64,000 nucleotides of DNA, from assembly GCF_000812465.1 (NCBI RefSeq), contig NZ_JWMA01000029.1:62001-126000 (forward strand), read 5' to 3'. Each line of letters opens with the position of its first letter. Positions within the stretch are counted from its first letter, which is position 1. Of the stretch, positions 41,297 through 50,825 are shown one piece after another. The stretch is from Cupriavidus sp. IDO. GTDB lineage: Bacteria; Pseudomonadota; Gammaproteobacteria; Burkholderiales; Burkholderiaceae. Under the pieces are notes generated by a model, which was not told the DNA's origin, searched no databases, and saw nothing but the letters and a program-made list of their open reading frames with translations. A program made the translations under genes and the position numbers.

Positions 41297-43023
41297 TGTC
41301 TTTTTGCTGTGCGTTCTTCTTCCAGCAGCCGCAGCACGCGCCGCTGGATCTTGCCGGTGGTGGTCATCGGCAACTGGTCGATGAATTCGATGACCTTGGG
41401 ATACTCGTACGGGGCCAGCTGCCCGCGAACGTGCTGCTGCAACTCGGCCACCAGCGCGGCATCGCCGTCGAACGAGCGCGCCACCGATGCCGTCAGCACG
41501 ATAAACGCCTTCACCACCGCGCCGCGCTCGGGATCGGGCGACGGCACCACCGCGCAATTCGAGACGGCCGGATGCTTGAGCAGGCAGTTCTCGATTTCGC
41601 TCGGCCCGATGCGATAGCCCGAGGACTTGAACACATCGTCGGCGCGCCCCTGGTACCAGAGGTAGCCATCGGCATCGACCCGCGCCAGGTCGCCGGTGCG
41701 GCACCAGCGCAGCCCGTCGCGCTCCACATACTTGGCGGCCGTGGCAGCGTCGTTCTTCCAGTAGCCAAGAAAAAAGACCGGGTCCGGATGGCCGTGGATA
41801 TCGGTCGCGCAGACCGCGACCTCGCCATCCTCGCCGGGCGGGCAGGGCAGGCCTTCGTCGTCGATGACCTGCACGCGGTGGCCGGGATAGGGGCGTCCCA
41901 TCGAACCGGGCCGGGCAGGCCAGCCAAGCCGTGATTCGTCATGCTGGGCGGTGCAGTTGCCGACGATATAGTTGATCTCGGTCTGGCCGAACATCTCGTT
42001 GACGATCACGCCCAGCGCGTCGCGGCACCAGCTGAAGACCGTTTCGCCGACGGCCTCGCCGGCGCTCATCAGCGCGCGCAGCTTCAGCTTGTAGCGCTGC
42101 CGGGGCTCCGGGCAGGCCTTCATCATCTGCTTGAGCGCGGTCGGGAACAGGAAGGTGTTGGTGATGCCGTAGCGGTCGAGCAGCTCGAAGGCGCGCTCGG
42201 CCGAGAAGCGCCCCTGGTAGCCCAGGATGGGCTTGCCGAAGTAGAGCGCCGGCATCAGGGCGTCCCACAATCCGCCGGTCCAGGCCCAGTCGGCCGGGCT
42301 CCAGAACACGTCGTCGTCCTGCGGATACCAGTTCTGCGAGCAGACAAAGCCGGTCAGGTTGCCGATCAGCGCGCGATGCGGAATCACCGCGCCCTTGGGC
42401 GGGCCGGTGGTGCCGCTGGTGTAGATCAGCACCGCGGCCTCGTCGGCCTTGGTCTGCTCCGCCGTAAAGGTCGGCAGCTGCGCGGCCAGCAGGACATCCC
42501 AGTCGTGGTCGCCGCGCCCGCGGGCTTCGCCGGCGCCGATGACGGCTTTCAGCGTCGGGCACTCGGGGCGCGCGGCCAGGACATTGTCGATCGAGGTCTC
42601 GTCGGCAATCGCCAGGCAGGTCTCGCTGTGGTTGATGCGATAGGCCAGCGCCTCGGGCCCGAATAGCATCGACAACGGCATTGCAATCGCGCCAAGCTGG
42701 TAGATCGCCATGTGGGCAATCACGGTCTCGATGCGCTGGGGCATCACGATGGCGACCCGCTCGCCGCGCTGCACGCCCATTGCTCGCAGCGCCGCCGAGA
42801 GCCGGTTGGCTTCGGCCTGGATGTGGGCGTAGCTCCAGGCGTCGCGCCGCCCGTCCTCGTGCTCCGTGAACACGGCGATGCGGTCCATCGTGGCCGGATC
42901 GCGCGCCCAGCGGCCGCAGCATGCCTCTGCCAGATTGAAGAACTCGGGAATTTCCCAGCGGAAGGATTCGTACAGCGCGCGGTAGTCGTCGCGCCGGGTT
43001 GCCGGCAAGGCGGGTCCAGCCAT
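41293..43023 (-). CDS. Acyl-CoA synthetase (AMP-forming)
   Basis: A 576-residue ANL-superfamily adenylating enzyme activating a carboxylic acid to its CoA thioester. Motifs: YTSGTTGPPKGA (phosphate loop, near 200), NEMFGQTEINYIVGN, YWKNDAATAAKY, TGDLARVDADGYLWYQGRADDVFKSSGYRIGPSEIE (hinge region), and the catalytic Lys in TTTGKIQRRVLR at the C-terminus. The Trp-rich SPADWAWTGGLWDALMPAL stretch is typical of medium-chain/benzoate-type acyl-CoA synthetases. Substrate cannot be fixed. It is divergent from an alpha/beta hydrolase with a candidate TetR-like operator between. Confidence 0.88.
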   Translation of the reverse strand: MAGPALPATRRDDYRALYESFRWEIPEFFNLAEACCGRWARDPATMDRIAVFTEHEDGRRDAWSYAHIQAEANRLSAALRAMGVQRGERVAIVMPQRIETVIAHMAIYQLGAIAMPLSMLFGPEALAYRINHSETCLAIADETSIDNVLAARPECPTLKAVIGAGEARGRGDHDWDVLLAAQLPTFTAEQTKADEAAVLIYTSGTTGPPKGAVIPHRALIGNLTGFVCSQNWYPQDDDVFWSPADWAWTGGLWDALMPALYFGKPILGYQGRFSAERAFELLDRYGITNTFLFPTALKQMMKACPEPRQRYKLKLRALMSAGEAVGETVFSWCRDALGVIVNEMFGQTEINYIVGNCTAQHDESRLGWPARPGSMGRPYPGHRVQVIDDEGLPCPPGEDGEVAVCATDIHGHPDPVFFLGYWKNDAATAAKYVERDGLRWCRTGDLARVDADGYLWYQGRADDVFKSSGYRIGPSEIENCLLKHPAVSNCAVVPSPDPERGAVVKAFIVLTASVARSFDGDAALVAELQQHVRGQLAPYEYPKVIEFIDQLPMTTTGKIQRRVLRLLEEERTAKRH

Positions 43024-43075
43024 CCATGTCTCCTGTTTATCGGCTCGGGCACCGCGTGCGGCAAGCGTCGGCCGC

Positions 43076-43103
43076 TATAATCAGTGCAATCGAACGGTCG
43101 TTC
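43076..43103 (+). promoter_or_regulatory. Promoter -10 and candidate TetR-family operator in the synthetase/hydrolase divergent region
   Basis: TATAAT at 43076-43081 is followed 10 bp later by the inverted repeat GAACG-GT-CGTTC at 43092-43103. The repeat would sit just after the hydrolase transcription start. GAACG/CGTTC arms resemble operators of TetR regulators that control fatty-acid or acyl-CoA genes in beta-proteobacteria. No regulator gene is adjacent, so assignment is a guess. Confidence 0.5.
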
Positions 43104-43191
43104 TATTTTATTGAGGCTTCCGTGCCAGCCCCCGCGAGCCGTTCAGACTGGCAGCACGAGAAGCCCGCACAACCAGGGCAAGGGTAGACAC

Positions 43192-44085
43192 ATGACAATC
43201 AAGGAAACCTCGCGGTCTGAATTTATCACGTTGCGTGGCCTGCGCTACCACGTGCGCCACTGGGGCCAGCCCGGTGCGCCGAAGCTGTTCATGCTGCACG
43301 GCTGGATGGATGTGGCCGCCTCGTTCCAATTTCTGGTCGATCACCTCAAGCGCGACTGGCACGTGATCGCGCCCGACTGGCGCGGCTTCGGCGAGACCGA
43401 CTGGCCGACGCGATACCCCGGCACGCAGTCGTACTGGTTTGCTGACTATATTGCGGACCTCGAAGCCTTGCTCGACCACTTCCAGACGGAAGGGCAGGTC
43501 GACCTGGTGGGCCACAGCATGGGCGCCAATGTGGCCTGCCTGTACGCCGGCATCCGCCCCGAACGCGTGCGCCGCGTGGTGGATCTGGAAGGCTTCGGCA
43601 TGACGCTCACGCGCGCGGAGCATGCGCCCAGGCGCTACGCGCGCTGGCTGGACGAGTTGCGCTCCGGGCAGGGACTGAAGACCTATGACAGCGTGGAAGG
43701 CGTGGCGGCACGCCTGCAGAAGACCAATCCGCGCCTGCCCGACGACCGCGCGGCTTTCCTCGCCGCGCACTGGTCACACCGCAACGAGGCAGGTCGCTGG
43801 GAGATCCTGGGTGACGCCGCGCACAAGCTGGTCAACCCGGTGCTGTACCGGCTGGATGAGGTGATGGCGATCTGGGCGCAGGTCACGGCGCCTGTGCTGC
43901 ATGTGGAAGCGCGCGATTCCGCAACGCTCCGGCATATCGCGCACAAGCAGACCATCGAGGAATTCAAGCAGCGCTTCCAGGCGTTCCAGGACTTCCGCGA
44001 AGTCGTGATCGACGACGCCGGCCATATGCTGCACCACGACCAGCCGGCGGCCGTGGCCGGACTGATCGAGTCGTTCTGCGCCTGA
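43192..44085 (+). CDS. Alpha/beta hydrolase
   Basis: A 297-residue alpha/beta-hydrolase-fold protein. It has the HGWMD oxyanion segment near 36-40, the DWRGFGETDWP motif near 62-72, the nucleophile elbow GHSMGAN (Ser near 107) and the terminal His in DDAGHMLHHDQP near 281. Epoxide-hydrolase-like layout, but substrate unknown. AGGGTAGACAC precedes ATG 43192. It is divergent from the acyl-CoA synthetase, suggesting joint work on an acyl or ester substrate, which is inference only. Confidence 0.85.
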   Translation: MTIKETSRSEFITLRGLRYHVRHWGQPGAPKLFMLHGWMDVAASFQFLVDHLKRDWHVIAPDWRGFGETDWPTRYPGTQSYWFADYIADLEALLDHFQTEGQVDLVGHSMGANVACLYAGIRPERVRRVVDLEGFGMTLTRAEHAPRRYARWLDELRSGQGLKTYDSVEGVAARLQKTNPRLPDDRAAFLAAHWSHRNEAGRWEILGDAAHKLVNPVLYRLDEVMAIWAQVTAPVLHVEARDSATLRHIAHKQTIEEFKQRFQAFQDFREVVIDDAGHMLHHDQPAAVAGLIESFCA

Positions 44086-44093
44086 CGGCGGTG

Positions 44094-45179
44094 TCAGGCG
44101 TGCGTCAGCTTTTCCTTCAGCGTCGCGTTGTTGCTGGTATGTACGTGCACCAGCGCCCTTTCCGGGAACGCGTAGTGGTAGGCGCGCCGCAGCGCCAGCG
44201 CGGCTTCATGGAAGCCTGACAGGATCAGCTTCTGCTTGTTGGGGTAGTAGGCGATGTCGCCGGCGGCGAAGATGCCGCGCCGCGAGCTTTCATACGTGGT
44301 GGTGTCCACCAGGATGCGGCCGGCGCGCATGTCCATGTCCCACTGTGCAATCGGGCCGGGTTCGGAGACCAGTCCGTACAAGGCCACCAGTTCGTCCGCG
44401 GGCAGCGTCTGCGAACCGTCGCGGGTGCGGATTTCCACTGCGCTGAGCGCGCCGGCGGGGTCGGGGCCATCGGTCTTCAGCGCGCCCAGCATGCCGACCA
44501 CGAAATCCATCTCGCCGGCCGCGACGGCCGCGTGCATCTCGGCGACGGTGCCGTCGGCGGCGCGGAAGCCGTCGCGCCGGTGCAGCAGCGTGACGCGGGC
44601 CGCGACCTTGCGCAACGCCAGCGCCCAGTCCAGCGCCGAGTCGCCGCCGCCGGCCACCACCACGCGCTTGCCGGCAAAGCGCGACACGTCGCGCACCGCG
44701 TAATGCAGGTGGCGGTTTTCCAGCGCCGCGGCCTCGGGCAGCGAGACGCGTTGCGGCGCGAAGGCGCCCGCGCCTGCGCAGATCAGGACCGCCGCTACGT
44801 CAAAGCGCCGGCCGGTATCGGTGGTCACGAGCATGCGCTCGTGGCCGTCGCCCGCGGGCTGCTCGGCGACACTTTCCGCGCGCTGCCCGAAATGCATCGG
44901 GAACGCAAACGGCGCACATTGCTCGAGCAGGCGGTCGACCAGGTCCTGGGCCAGGCAGCCGGGGACGGCGGGAATGTCGTAGATCGGCTTCTCGGGATAC
45001 AACTCCGTGCACTGGCCGCCGGCGCGGTCGAGCACGTCGATCAGCTCGCACGTGAGGCCGAGCACGCCAGCCTGGAACGCGGCAAACAGGCCGACCGGGC
45101 CGGCGCCGACGATCAGTACGTCGGTGCGGGTGACTTCGGGGTTGGCGGCGGCGGAGGAGATGTCGGTCTGCATTGGCAT
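44094..45179 (-). CDS. Ferredoxin/flavodoxin-NADP+ reductase (TrxR-like, FNR2 type)
   Basis: A 361-residue FAD/NADPH enzyme of the thioredoxin-reductase-like ferredoxin-NADP+ reductase family. FAD site VLIVGAGPVGLFAAFQAG (about 21-38) with a QCTELYPEKPIYDIP motif, NADPH site RVVVAGGGDSALDWALAL near 170, and a C-terminal GDIAYYPNKQKLILSGFHEAALALRRAY signature. The active-site CxxC of thioredoxin reductase is absent, as expected for this class. Two in-frame ATG codons exist (45179 and 45173). The long open frame upstream to 45530 is antisense to the PHP gene. Divergent from it by 166 bp. Confidence 0.9.
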   Translation of the reverse strand: MPMQTDISSAAANPEVTRTDVLIVGAGPVGLFAAFQAGVLGLTCELIDVLDRAGGQCTELYPEKPIYDIPAVPGCLAQDLVDRLLEQCAPFAFPMHFGQRAESVAEQPAGDGHERMLVTTDTGRRFDVAAVLICAGAGAFAPQRVSLPEAAALENRHLHYAVRDVSRFAGKRVVVAGGGDSALDWALALRKVAARVTLLHRRDGFRAADGTVAEMHAAVAAGEMDFVVGMLGALKTDGPDPAGALSAVEIRTRDGSQTLPADELVALYGLVSEPGPIAQWDMDMRAGRILVDTTTYESSRRGIFAAGDIAYYPNKQKLILSGFHEAALALRRAYHYAFPERALVHVHTSNNATLKEKLTHA

Positions 45180-45345
45180 GGCGGCGGCGCGTGACGGCGC
45201 CGTAATGTGGGTCTTCCAGGACCCGACTATACCCCGCCGGGAGTGCCGGGCGGCCGACGCCAGCGTTGCCGGCAGGGCTTTGCACGGCCGCAATGCCGGT
45301 TGCCCGGAGCCATCCCGGAAGCACGCGCGGGAGTAGAATAGGCGC

Positions 45346-46191
45346 ATGCAAAACCCACATGCCATCAACGCCGACCTGCATTGCCATTCCACCGTGTCCG
45401 ACGGCACGCTGCCGCCGCGCGCGGTGGCAGAGCTGGCGCACGCCGCGGGTGTCGAATACTGGGCGCTGACCGACCACGACGAGGTCGGCGGCCAGGCGGA
45501 GGCACGTGCCGTCGCTGAAGACCTGGGCATGCGCTACGTGCCTGGCGTGGAGATCTCGGTGACGTGGGCGGGGCAGACGGTGCACATCGTCGGCCTGCAG
45601 ATCGACCCGTTCTGTCCCGAACTGATCGACGGCCTGGCCGAAACGCGCTCCGGCCGCGCACGCCGTGCGCGTGACATCGGCGATGCACTGGCAAAGATCG
45701 GCATCGAGGACGCCTACCATGGGGCGCTCAGGTATGTCGGCAACCCGGACCTGATCTCGCGCACGCACTTTGCGCGCTGGCTGGTGGACCAGGGGCATTG
45801 CGCGACCATCAGTGACGTGTTCAGCAAGTACCTCTCCGAAGGCCGTCCGGGCTACGTCGGCCACCGCTGGGCGAACCTCTCGGACGCCATCAGCTGGATC
45901 CGCGCGGCTGGCGGCATCGCCGTGATTGCCCATCCGGGCCGCTACAACTACACCGACACCCAGCACGACGCCCTGTTCGACGAGTTCACCGCGCTGGGCG
46001 GCGGTGCGGTCGAGGTCGTTACCGGCAGCCACACGCCGGACCAGTACCGCCGCTATGCCGATGTGGCCCGCCGTTATGGCCTGCTGGCGTCGCGCGGCTC
46101 CGATTTCCACGGGCCGGGCGAGGGCAGGATGGAGCTTGGCACATTGCCGCCGCTGCCCGCGACTGTCACGCCGGTCTGGCACGACTGGTAA
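45346..46191 (+). CDS. PHP-domain phosphoesterase (YciV / RNase AM-like)
   Basis: A 281-residue PHP-domain phosphoesterase. Metal-site motifs: DLHCHSTVSDGT (10-21), LTDHDEVGG (42-50), VPGVEIS (about 65-71), VIAHPGRYN (near 195) and SRGSDFHGPG (near 248). Characterised relatives hydrolyse 3',5'-nucleoside bisphosphates or trim RNA 5' ends (RNase AM). Start ATG 45346. It is followed by the YrdC-like gene after 93 bp. Confidence 0.88.
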   Translation: MQNPHAINADLHCHSTVSDGTLPPRAVAELAHAAGVEYWALTDHDEVGGQAEARAVAEDLGMRYVPGVEISVTWAGQTVHIVGLQIDPFCPELIDGLAETRSGRARRARDIGDALAKIGIEDAYHGALRYVGNPDLISRTHFARWLVDQGHCATISDVFSKYLSEGRPGYVGHRWANLSDAISWIRAAGGIAVIAHPGRYNYTDTQHDALFDEFTALGGGAVEVVTGSHTPDQYRRYADVARRYGLLASRGSDFHGPGEGRMELGTLPPLPATVTPVWHDW

Positions 46192-46284
46192 GGCTGTCCG
46201 GACCATATTGACCCTGGGCAGGCGCGCACGCCCTTGCCTGGACTTCCGTTCCGAACCGCCAGAATCCAGACAATCCGCCCCTCC

Positions 46285-46908
46285 ATGTCCCAGTACTTTG
46301 AGATTCATCCGGTCAATCCACAGCCGCGGCTGGTGAAGCAGGCCGCGCAGATCATCCAGAAGGGCGGGCTGATTGCCCTGCCTACCGATTCCAGCTATGC
46401 GCTGGCCTGCCAGCTTGACGACAAGGACGCGGTGGAGCGCCTGCGCCGCCTGCGCGGCATCGACGACAAGCACCACCTGACGCTGATGTGCCGGGACCTG
46501 TCCGAGCTGGGCAACTTCGCCCGCGTCGACAACCGCCAGTACCGCTGGATCAAGGGCGCCACGCCGGGCCCCTACGTCTTTATCCTGGAAGCGACCAAGG
46601 AAGTGCCGCGCCGGCTTTCGCACCCGGCGCGCAAGACCATCGGCGTGCGCGTGCCCGATCATCCGATCCCGCTGGCCGTGTTGGGCGAAACGGCTGAGCC
46701 GCTGCTGACTGCCACGCTGCAACTGCCCGGCGACGAGGCGCCGCTCAACGATCCGGCGGAAATTCGTGTCCGGCTGGAAAAGCTGCTGGACCTGGTGGTG
46801 TGCGGCGGGCCGGCGCCGGCCCAGCCGACCACGGTGATCGACCTGACCAGCGGCGAGCCGGAACTGGTCCGCGAGGGCCGGGGCGACGTAGCCAAATTCG
46901 GGCTCTGA
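46285..46908 (+). CDS. Sua5/YciO/YrdC/YwlC family protein
   Basis: A 207-residue YrdC-fold protein, closer in layout to YciO than to the TsaC t6A enzyme. Family motifs: GGLIALPTDSSYALACQLDDKDAVERLRRLRG (28-59), MCRDLSELGNFA, the GPYVFILEATKEVPRR strand, and KTIGVRVPDHPI. It may bind RNA and ATP; the function of YciO is unsettled. ATG 46285 (MSQYFEIHPVNPQPRLV) matches the family start. PHP-YciO adjacency is also found in E. coli (yciV-yciO), which supports both calls. Confidence 0.9.
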   Translation: MSQYFEIHPVNPQPRLVKQAAQIIQKGGLIALPTDSSYALACQLDDKDAVERLRRLRGIDDKHHLTLMCRDLSELGNFARVDNRQYRWIKGATPGPYVFILEATKEVPRRLSHPARKTIGVRVPDHPIPLAVLGETAEPLLTATLQLPGDEAPLNDPAEIRVRLEKLLDLVVCGGPAPAQPTTVIDLTSGEPELVREGRGDVAKFGL

Positions 46909-46992
46909 GCCTGGCGGCAGGAGCGCTGCCGGCAGTGGTTTCCCGCCCTCATTCCCTGATCCGCCAGCCGGTCCGACCGGTACAATAGGGCC

Positions 46993-47658
46993 ATGGATGC
47001 CTCCCTGATTCAGACCTTTGCGGTCTACGCCCTGCCGGTGCTGTTCGCCATCACCCTCCACGAAGCCTCGCACGGTTACGTGGCCAAACATTTTGGCGAC
47101 AACACTGCTTATGCGCTGGGGCGTGTCAGCCTCAACCCGGCCCGCCACATCGATCCGATCGGCACCATCGCTGTGCCGCTGCTGCTATATCTCCTGACCA
47201 ACGGCCAGTTCGTGTTTGGCTATGCCAAGCCGGTGCCGGTGGATTTCAGCCGCCTGCGCAATCCGCGCTGGCATGGCATGTGGGTCGCGCTGGCAGGCCC
47301 CGCCAGCAATGTGGTGCAGGCTTTCGTGTGGGCACTGCTGGCGATCGGGCTGGCATGGATGCGCGTGTCGGAGCCGTTTTTTGGTGAAATGGCCCGCGCC
47401 GGCGTGCTGGTCAACCTGGTGGTTGCGGCCTTCAACCTGTTCCCGATTCCGCCGCTGGACGGTGGTCGCGTGCTGACCGCGCTGCTGCCGCAGCGGATTG
47501 CCTACGCCGTGTCGCGCGTCGAGCCCTACGGCATTTTCGTGGTGCTGGCGCTGGTCGCGGCAGGGGTCATTACCCAGGTCTGGATGCGTCCCGTGATCAA
47601 TCTGCTGAGCTCGATCGTCGAGCTGATGCTGCGGCCGGTGATCATGCTCCTGCAGTGA
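46993..47658 (+). CDS. Site-2 protease family (M50) membrane metalloprotease
   Basis: A 221-residue intramembrane zinc metalloprotease. The zinc motif HEASH lies at about 23-27 (ITLHEASHGYVAKHFGD), and the third ligand in NLFPIPPLDGGRVLTALLP near 145-163. There are about five or six hydrophobic segments. Short form lacking PDZ and CBS domains. Substrate unknown. It lies 84 bp after the YciO-like gene and 61 bp before the trpS relic, an order in which an intact trpS normally follows in this group. Confidence 0.9.
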   Translation: MDASLIQTFAVYALPVLFAITLHEASHGYVAKHFGDNTAYALGRVSLNPARHIDPIGTIAVPLLLYLLTNGQFVFGYAKPVPVDFSRLRNPRWHGMWVALAGPASNVVQAFVWALLAIGLAWMRVSEPFFGEMARAGVLVNLVVAAFNLFPIPPLDGGRVLTALLPQRIAYAVSRVEPYGIFVVLALVAAGVITQVWMRPVINLLSSIVELMLRPVIMLLQ

Positions 47659-47719
47659 GCGGCGCCTGTCGAATGCTGGCCGGCTGCTGAAGCATGACCT
47701 TCCTGATACCTGAAACATG

Positions 47720-47864
47720 ATGTTCCCAGATCGCGTTTTTTCCGGCATGCGGCCGACCGTGGCTGCTGCGCGCCATCGCCGGTCACGGCTGCGGCAAGGT
47801 CATCCGGGGCGCGCGCGCGACGATGCGCGACGTGAGCTCCGCGACGGGCCTCGGCTACCGCTGA
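47720..47864 (+). pseudogene. trpS: trpS (tryptophanyl-tRNA synthetase) relic with large internal deletion
   Basis: ATG 47720 opens the exact TrpS N-terminus MFPDRVFSGMRPT, the segment that precedes the HIGH-type motif (TGxLHLGHY). The coding then breaks at about 47758. In a different frame, about 25 codons resembling the TrpS C-terminus follow (GCGKVIRGARATMRDVSSATGLGYR) and end at TGA 47862-47864. Intact TrpS in this group has about 400 residues, so roughly 1 kb including the whole catalytic core is missing. The gene position, between the M50 protease and a methyltransferase gene, is where trpS is found in relatives. TrpS is essential, so another copy must exist or this is an assembly fault. 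Confidence 0.72.
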
Positions 47865-47877
47865 CAAGGAACGCACA

Positions 47878-48456
47878 ATGACGCTGATGCATCCGCCGCT
47901 TGCCGCGCCCTCCGGCTGGATTTCCCGCTGGGCCCATCTCGTCCGCCCCGGTGGCCGCGTGCTGGACCTGGCCTGCGGCAGCGGCCGTCACGCCGGCTGG
48001 TTCGCCGCGCGTGGTTATGCCGTGCTGGCAGTGGATCGCGATGCCGACGCCGTCGCTGGCCTGCCGGCGACGGTGACCGGCCGCGTAGCCGACCTGGAGC
48101 AGGGCGACTGGCCGCTGGGCGATGCGGGGCTGTTCGATGCCGTCGTCGTGACCAATTACCTACACCGGCCGCTGTGGCCGCATTTGTCGGAAGCGCTCGC
48201 ACCGAGTGGGGTGCTGCTGTACGAAACCTTTGCAAGCGGCAATGAGACGGTCGGAAAGCCTTCCCGGCCCGATTTTTTGCTGAAGCCGGGTGAGCTGCTC
48301 GATGTCGCGCGCGAACGCGGCCTGCGTGTGATCGGCTATGAGGATGGTGTACTGGAAGTGCCGAAAACGGCCTTCGTGCAGCGCTTATGTGCCGTGCGCG
48401 AGGTGGCTTCCGGGGCAGGGGAGGCAGATCCGCCACGCTATCCGCTTCCCGCCTGA
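47878..48456 (+). CDS. Class I SAM-dependent methyltransferase
   Basis: A 192-residue TehB-like methyltransferase. Motif I is VLDLACGSGRHAGWFAARGY (about 29-48), the acidic residue after beta2 is in AVDRDADAV, and motif IV is FDAVVVTNYLHRPLWPHL. Substrate unknown. AAGGA at 47866-47870 precedes ATG 47878, overlapping the end of the trpS relic. It is upstream of dapA on the same strand with a 138-bp gap. Confidence 0.85.
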   Translation: MTLMHPPLAAPSGWISRWAHLVRPGGRVLDLACGSGRHAGWFAARGYAVLAVDRDADAVAGLPATVTGRVADLEQGDWPLGDAGLFDAVVVTNYLHRPLWPHLSEALAPSGVLLYETFASGNETVGKPSRPDFLLKPGELLDVARERGLRVIGYEDGVLEVPKTAFVQRLCAVREVASGAGEADPPRYPLPA

Positions 48457-48594
48457 AAGGTCACGTGCGGCGGTCGGCGAGAATGCCGCTGCACACGTTG
48501 AACCTCTTAGTATAAGCACCCGTCCAACCGGCGGTCGAAGCAGCCGACGGTTCCGGTACAATCCCGTTATTCGCATCCCGAATTCCCTAACGTT

Positions 48595-49479
<885 letters not shown>

Positions 49480-49525
49480 TCTCGCGGCGCTCTGCTGTCA
49501 CTCCATCAACTAGGATTGCGTGTCA

Positions 49526-50761
49526 ATGAAACTCAAGCTTAACCGCCGCGGCATGACGCAAGTCCGCCGCGCCGCTCTGGTTGCGCCCGTGCTTGCCGTG
49601 GGCGTGATGACTGGCTGCAGCAGCATCAATGAAGCGATGCAGCCGGACAAGATCGACTACAAGTCCTCCGCGTCGAAGCGGACGCCTTCGCTGGACGTGC
49701 CTCCGGACCTCACGCGCCTGGAAGGCGACCGCCGCTACTCGGTACCTGACCAGAGCGGCACCTCGACCCTGTCGACCTACAACCAGGCTACGCGGGTACG
49801 CGAGGCATCTCCGACGGAGAACGTCCTGCCTTCCGCGCAGGGCATCCGCATGGAGCGTGACGGCAACCAGCGCTGGCTGGTGATCAGCAATGGCATGCGT
49901 GCCGACCAGCTGTGGCAGTCGCTGCGCGGCTTCTGGCAGGAGAGCGGCTTCCTGCTGGTGCAGGACTCGCCCGAGACCGGCATCATGGAAACGGACTGGG
50001 CCGAGAACCGCGCCAAGATCCCGCAGGACATCATCCGCAACACCATCGGCAAGGTGTTCGATGGACTGTACTCGACGTCCGAGCGCGACAAGTTCCGCAC
50101 CCGCGTCGAGCGCGCGCAGAACGGTACGATGGAAGTCTTCATCAGCCACCGCGGCGCCCAGGAGCAACTGACCGGCGTCGACAAGTCCAGCACGGTCTGG
50201 ACCCCGCGTCCGGCCGATCCTGAGCTGGAAGCCGAATTCCTCTCGCGCCTGGCGCAACGCCTTGGCGTGCAGAAGGACCAGGCCGACAACATGGCAAAAA
50301 ATCCGACGCCTGCCGGTATCGGCACGGGTGGCGCAGCCGCAGCTGGCGCAACTGCCGCGGCCGGCACCGATGCTGCTGCCGCCAGCGCTGCGTCGGGCAA
50401 GTCGTACCTGTCCCAGGTCAATGGCGCACCGGCGCTGCAACTGCCGGAGCCGTTCGACCGCGCATGGCGCTCGGTCGGCCTGTCGCTCGATCGCGTCAAC
50501 TTCACGGTTGAGGATCGCGACCGCGCTCAGGGCCTGTACTATGTGCGCTACGTGGATCCGCGCGCCAACGTCGACAGCCGTGGCTTCTTCTCCAAGCTGT
50601 TCACCAAGCCTGACGATGCGAAGACCGCCAAGAAGTACCGCGTCTCGCTCAAGGGCACGGGCAGCGGCACGCTGGTCACCGTCCTGAACGATGCCGGCCA
50701 GCCGGAGAATACCGAAATCGGCAAGCGCATCCTCTCGCTGCTGGACGAGCAACTCCACTGA
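49526..50761 (+). CDS. bamC: Outer-membrane assembly lipoprotein BamC
   Basis: A 411-residue lipoprotein of the BAM complex that inserts beta-barrel proteins. The lipobox is VMTGC (Cys near residue 31). A disordered stretch (PDKIDYKSSASKRTPSLDVPPDLTRLEGDRRYSVP), which in E. coli binds BamD, follows. Two helix-grip domains are at about 105-245 and 300-405, separated by an Ala/Gly/Thr-rich linker (about 260-290). Start is ATG 49526; GTG 49520, two codons upstream, is better spaced from AGGA and equally possible. Follows dapA. Confidence 0.93.
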   Translation: MKLKLNRRGMTQVRRAALVAPVLAVGVMTGCSSINEAMQPDKIDYKSSASKRTPSLDVPPDLTRLEGDRRYSVPDQSGTSTLSTYNQATRVREASPTENVLPSAQGIRMERDGNQRWLVISNGMRADQLWQSLRGFWQESGFLLVQDSPETGIMETDWAENRAKIPQDIIRNTIGKVFDGLYSTSERDKFRTRVERAQNGTMEVFISHRGAQEQLTGVDKSSTVWTPRPADPELEAEFLSRLAQRLGVQKDQADNMAKNPTPAGIGTGGAAAAGATAAAGTDAAAASAASGKSYLSQVNGAPALQLPEPFDRAWRSVGLSLDRVNFTVEDRDRAQGLYYVRYVDPRANVDSRGFFSKLFTKPDDAKTAKKYRVSLKGTGSGTLVTVLNDAGQPENTEIGKRILSLLDEQLH

Positions 50762-50825
50762 CGCGGGTTGTGCCGGTAAATCAAGCGGGCCGCAAGGCCC
50801 GGTCTGCCAGCGGGCGGGCGCAAGC

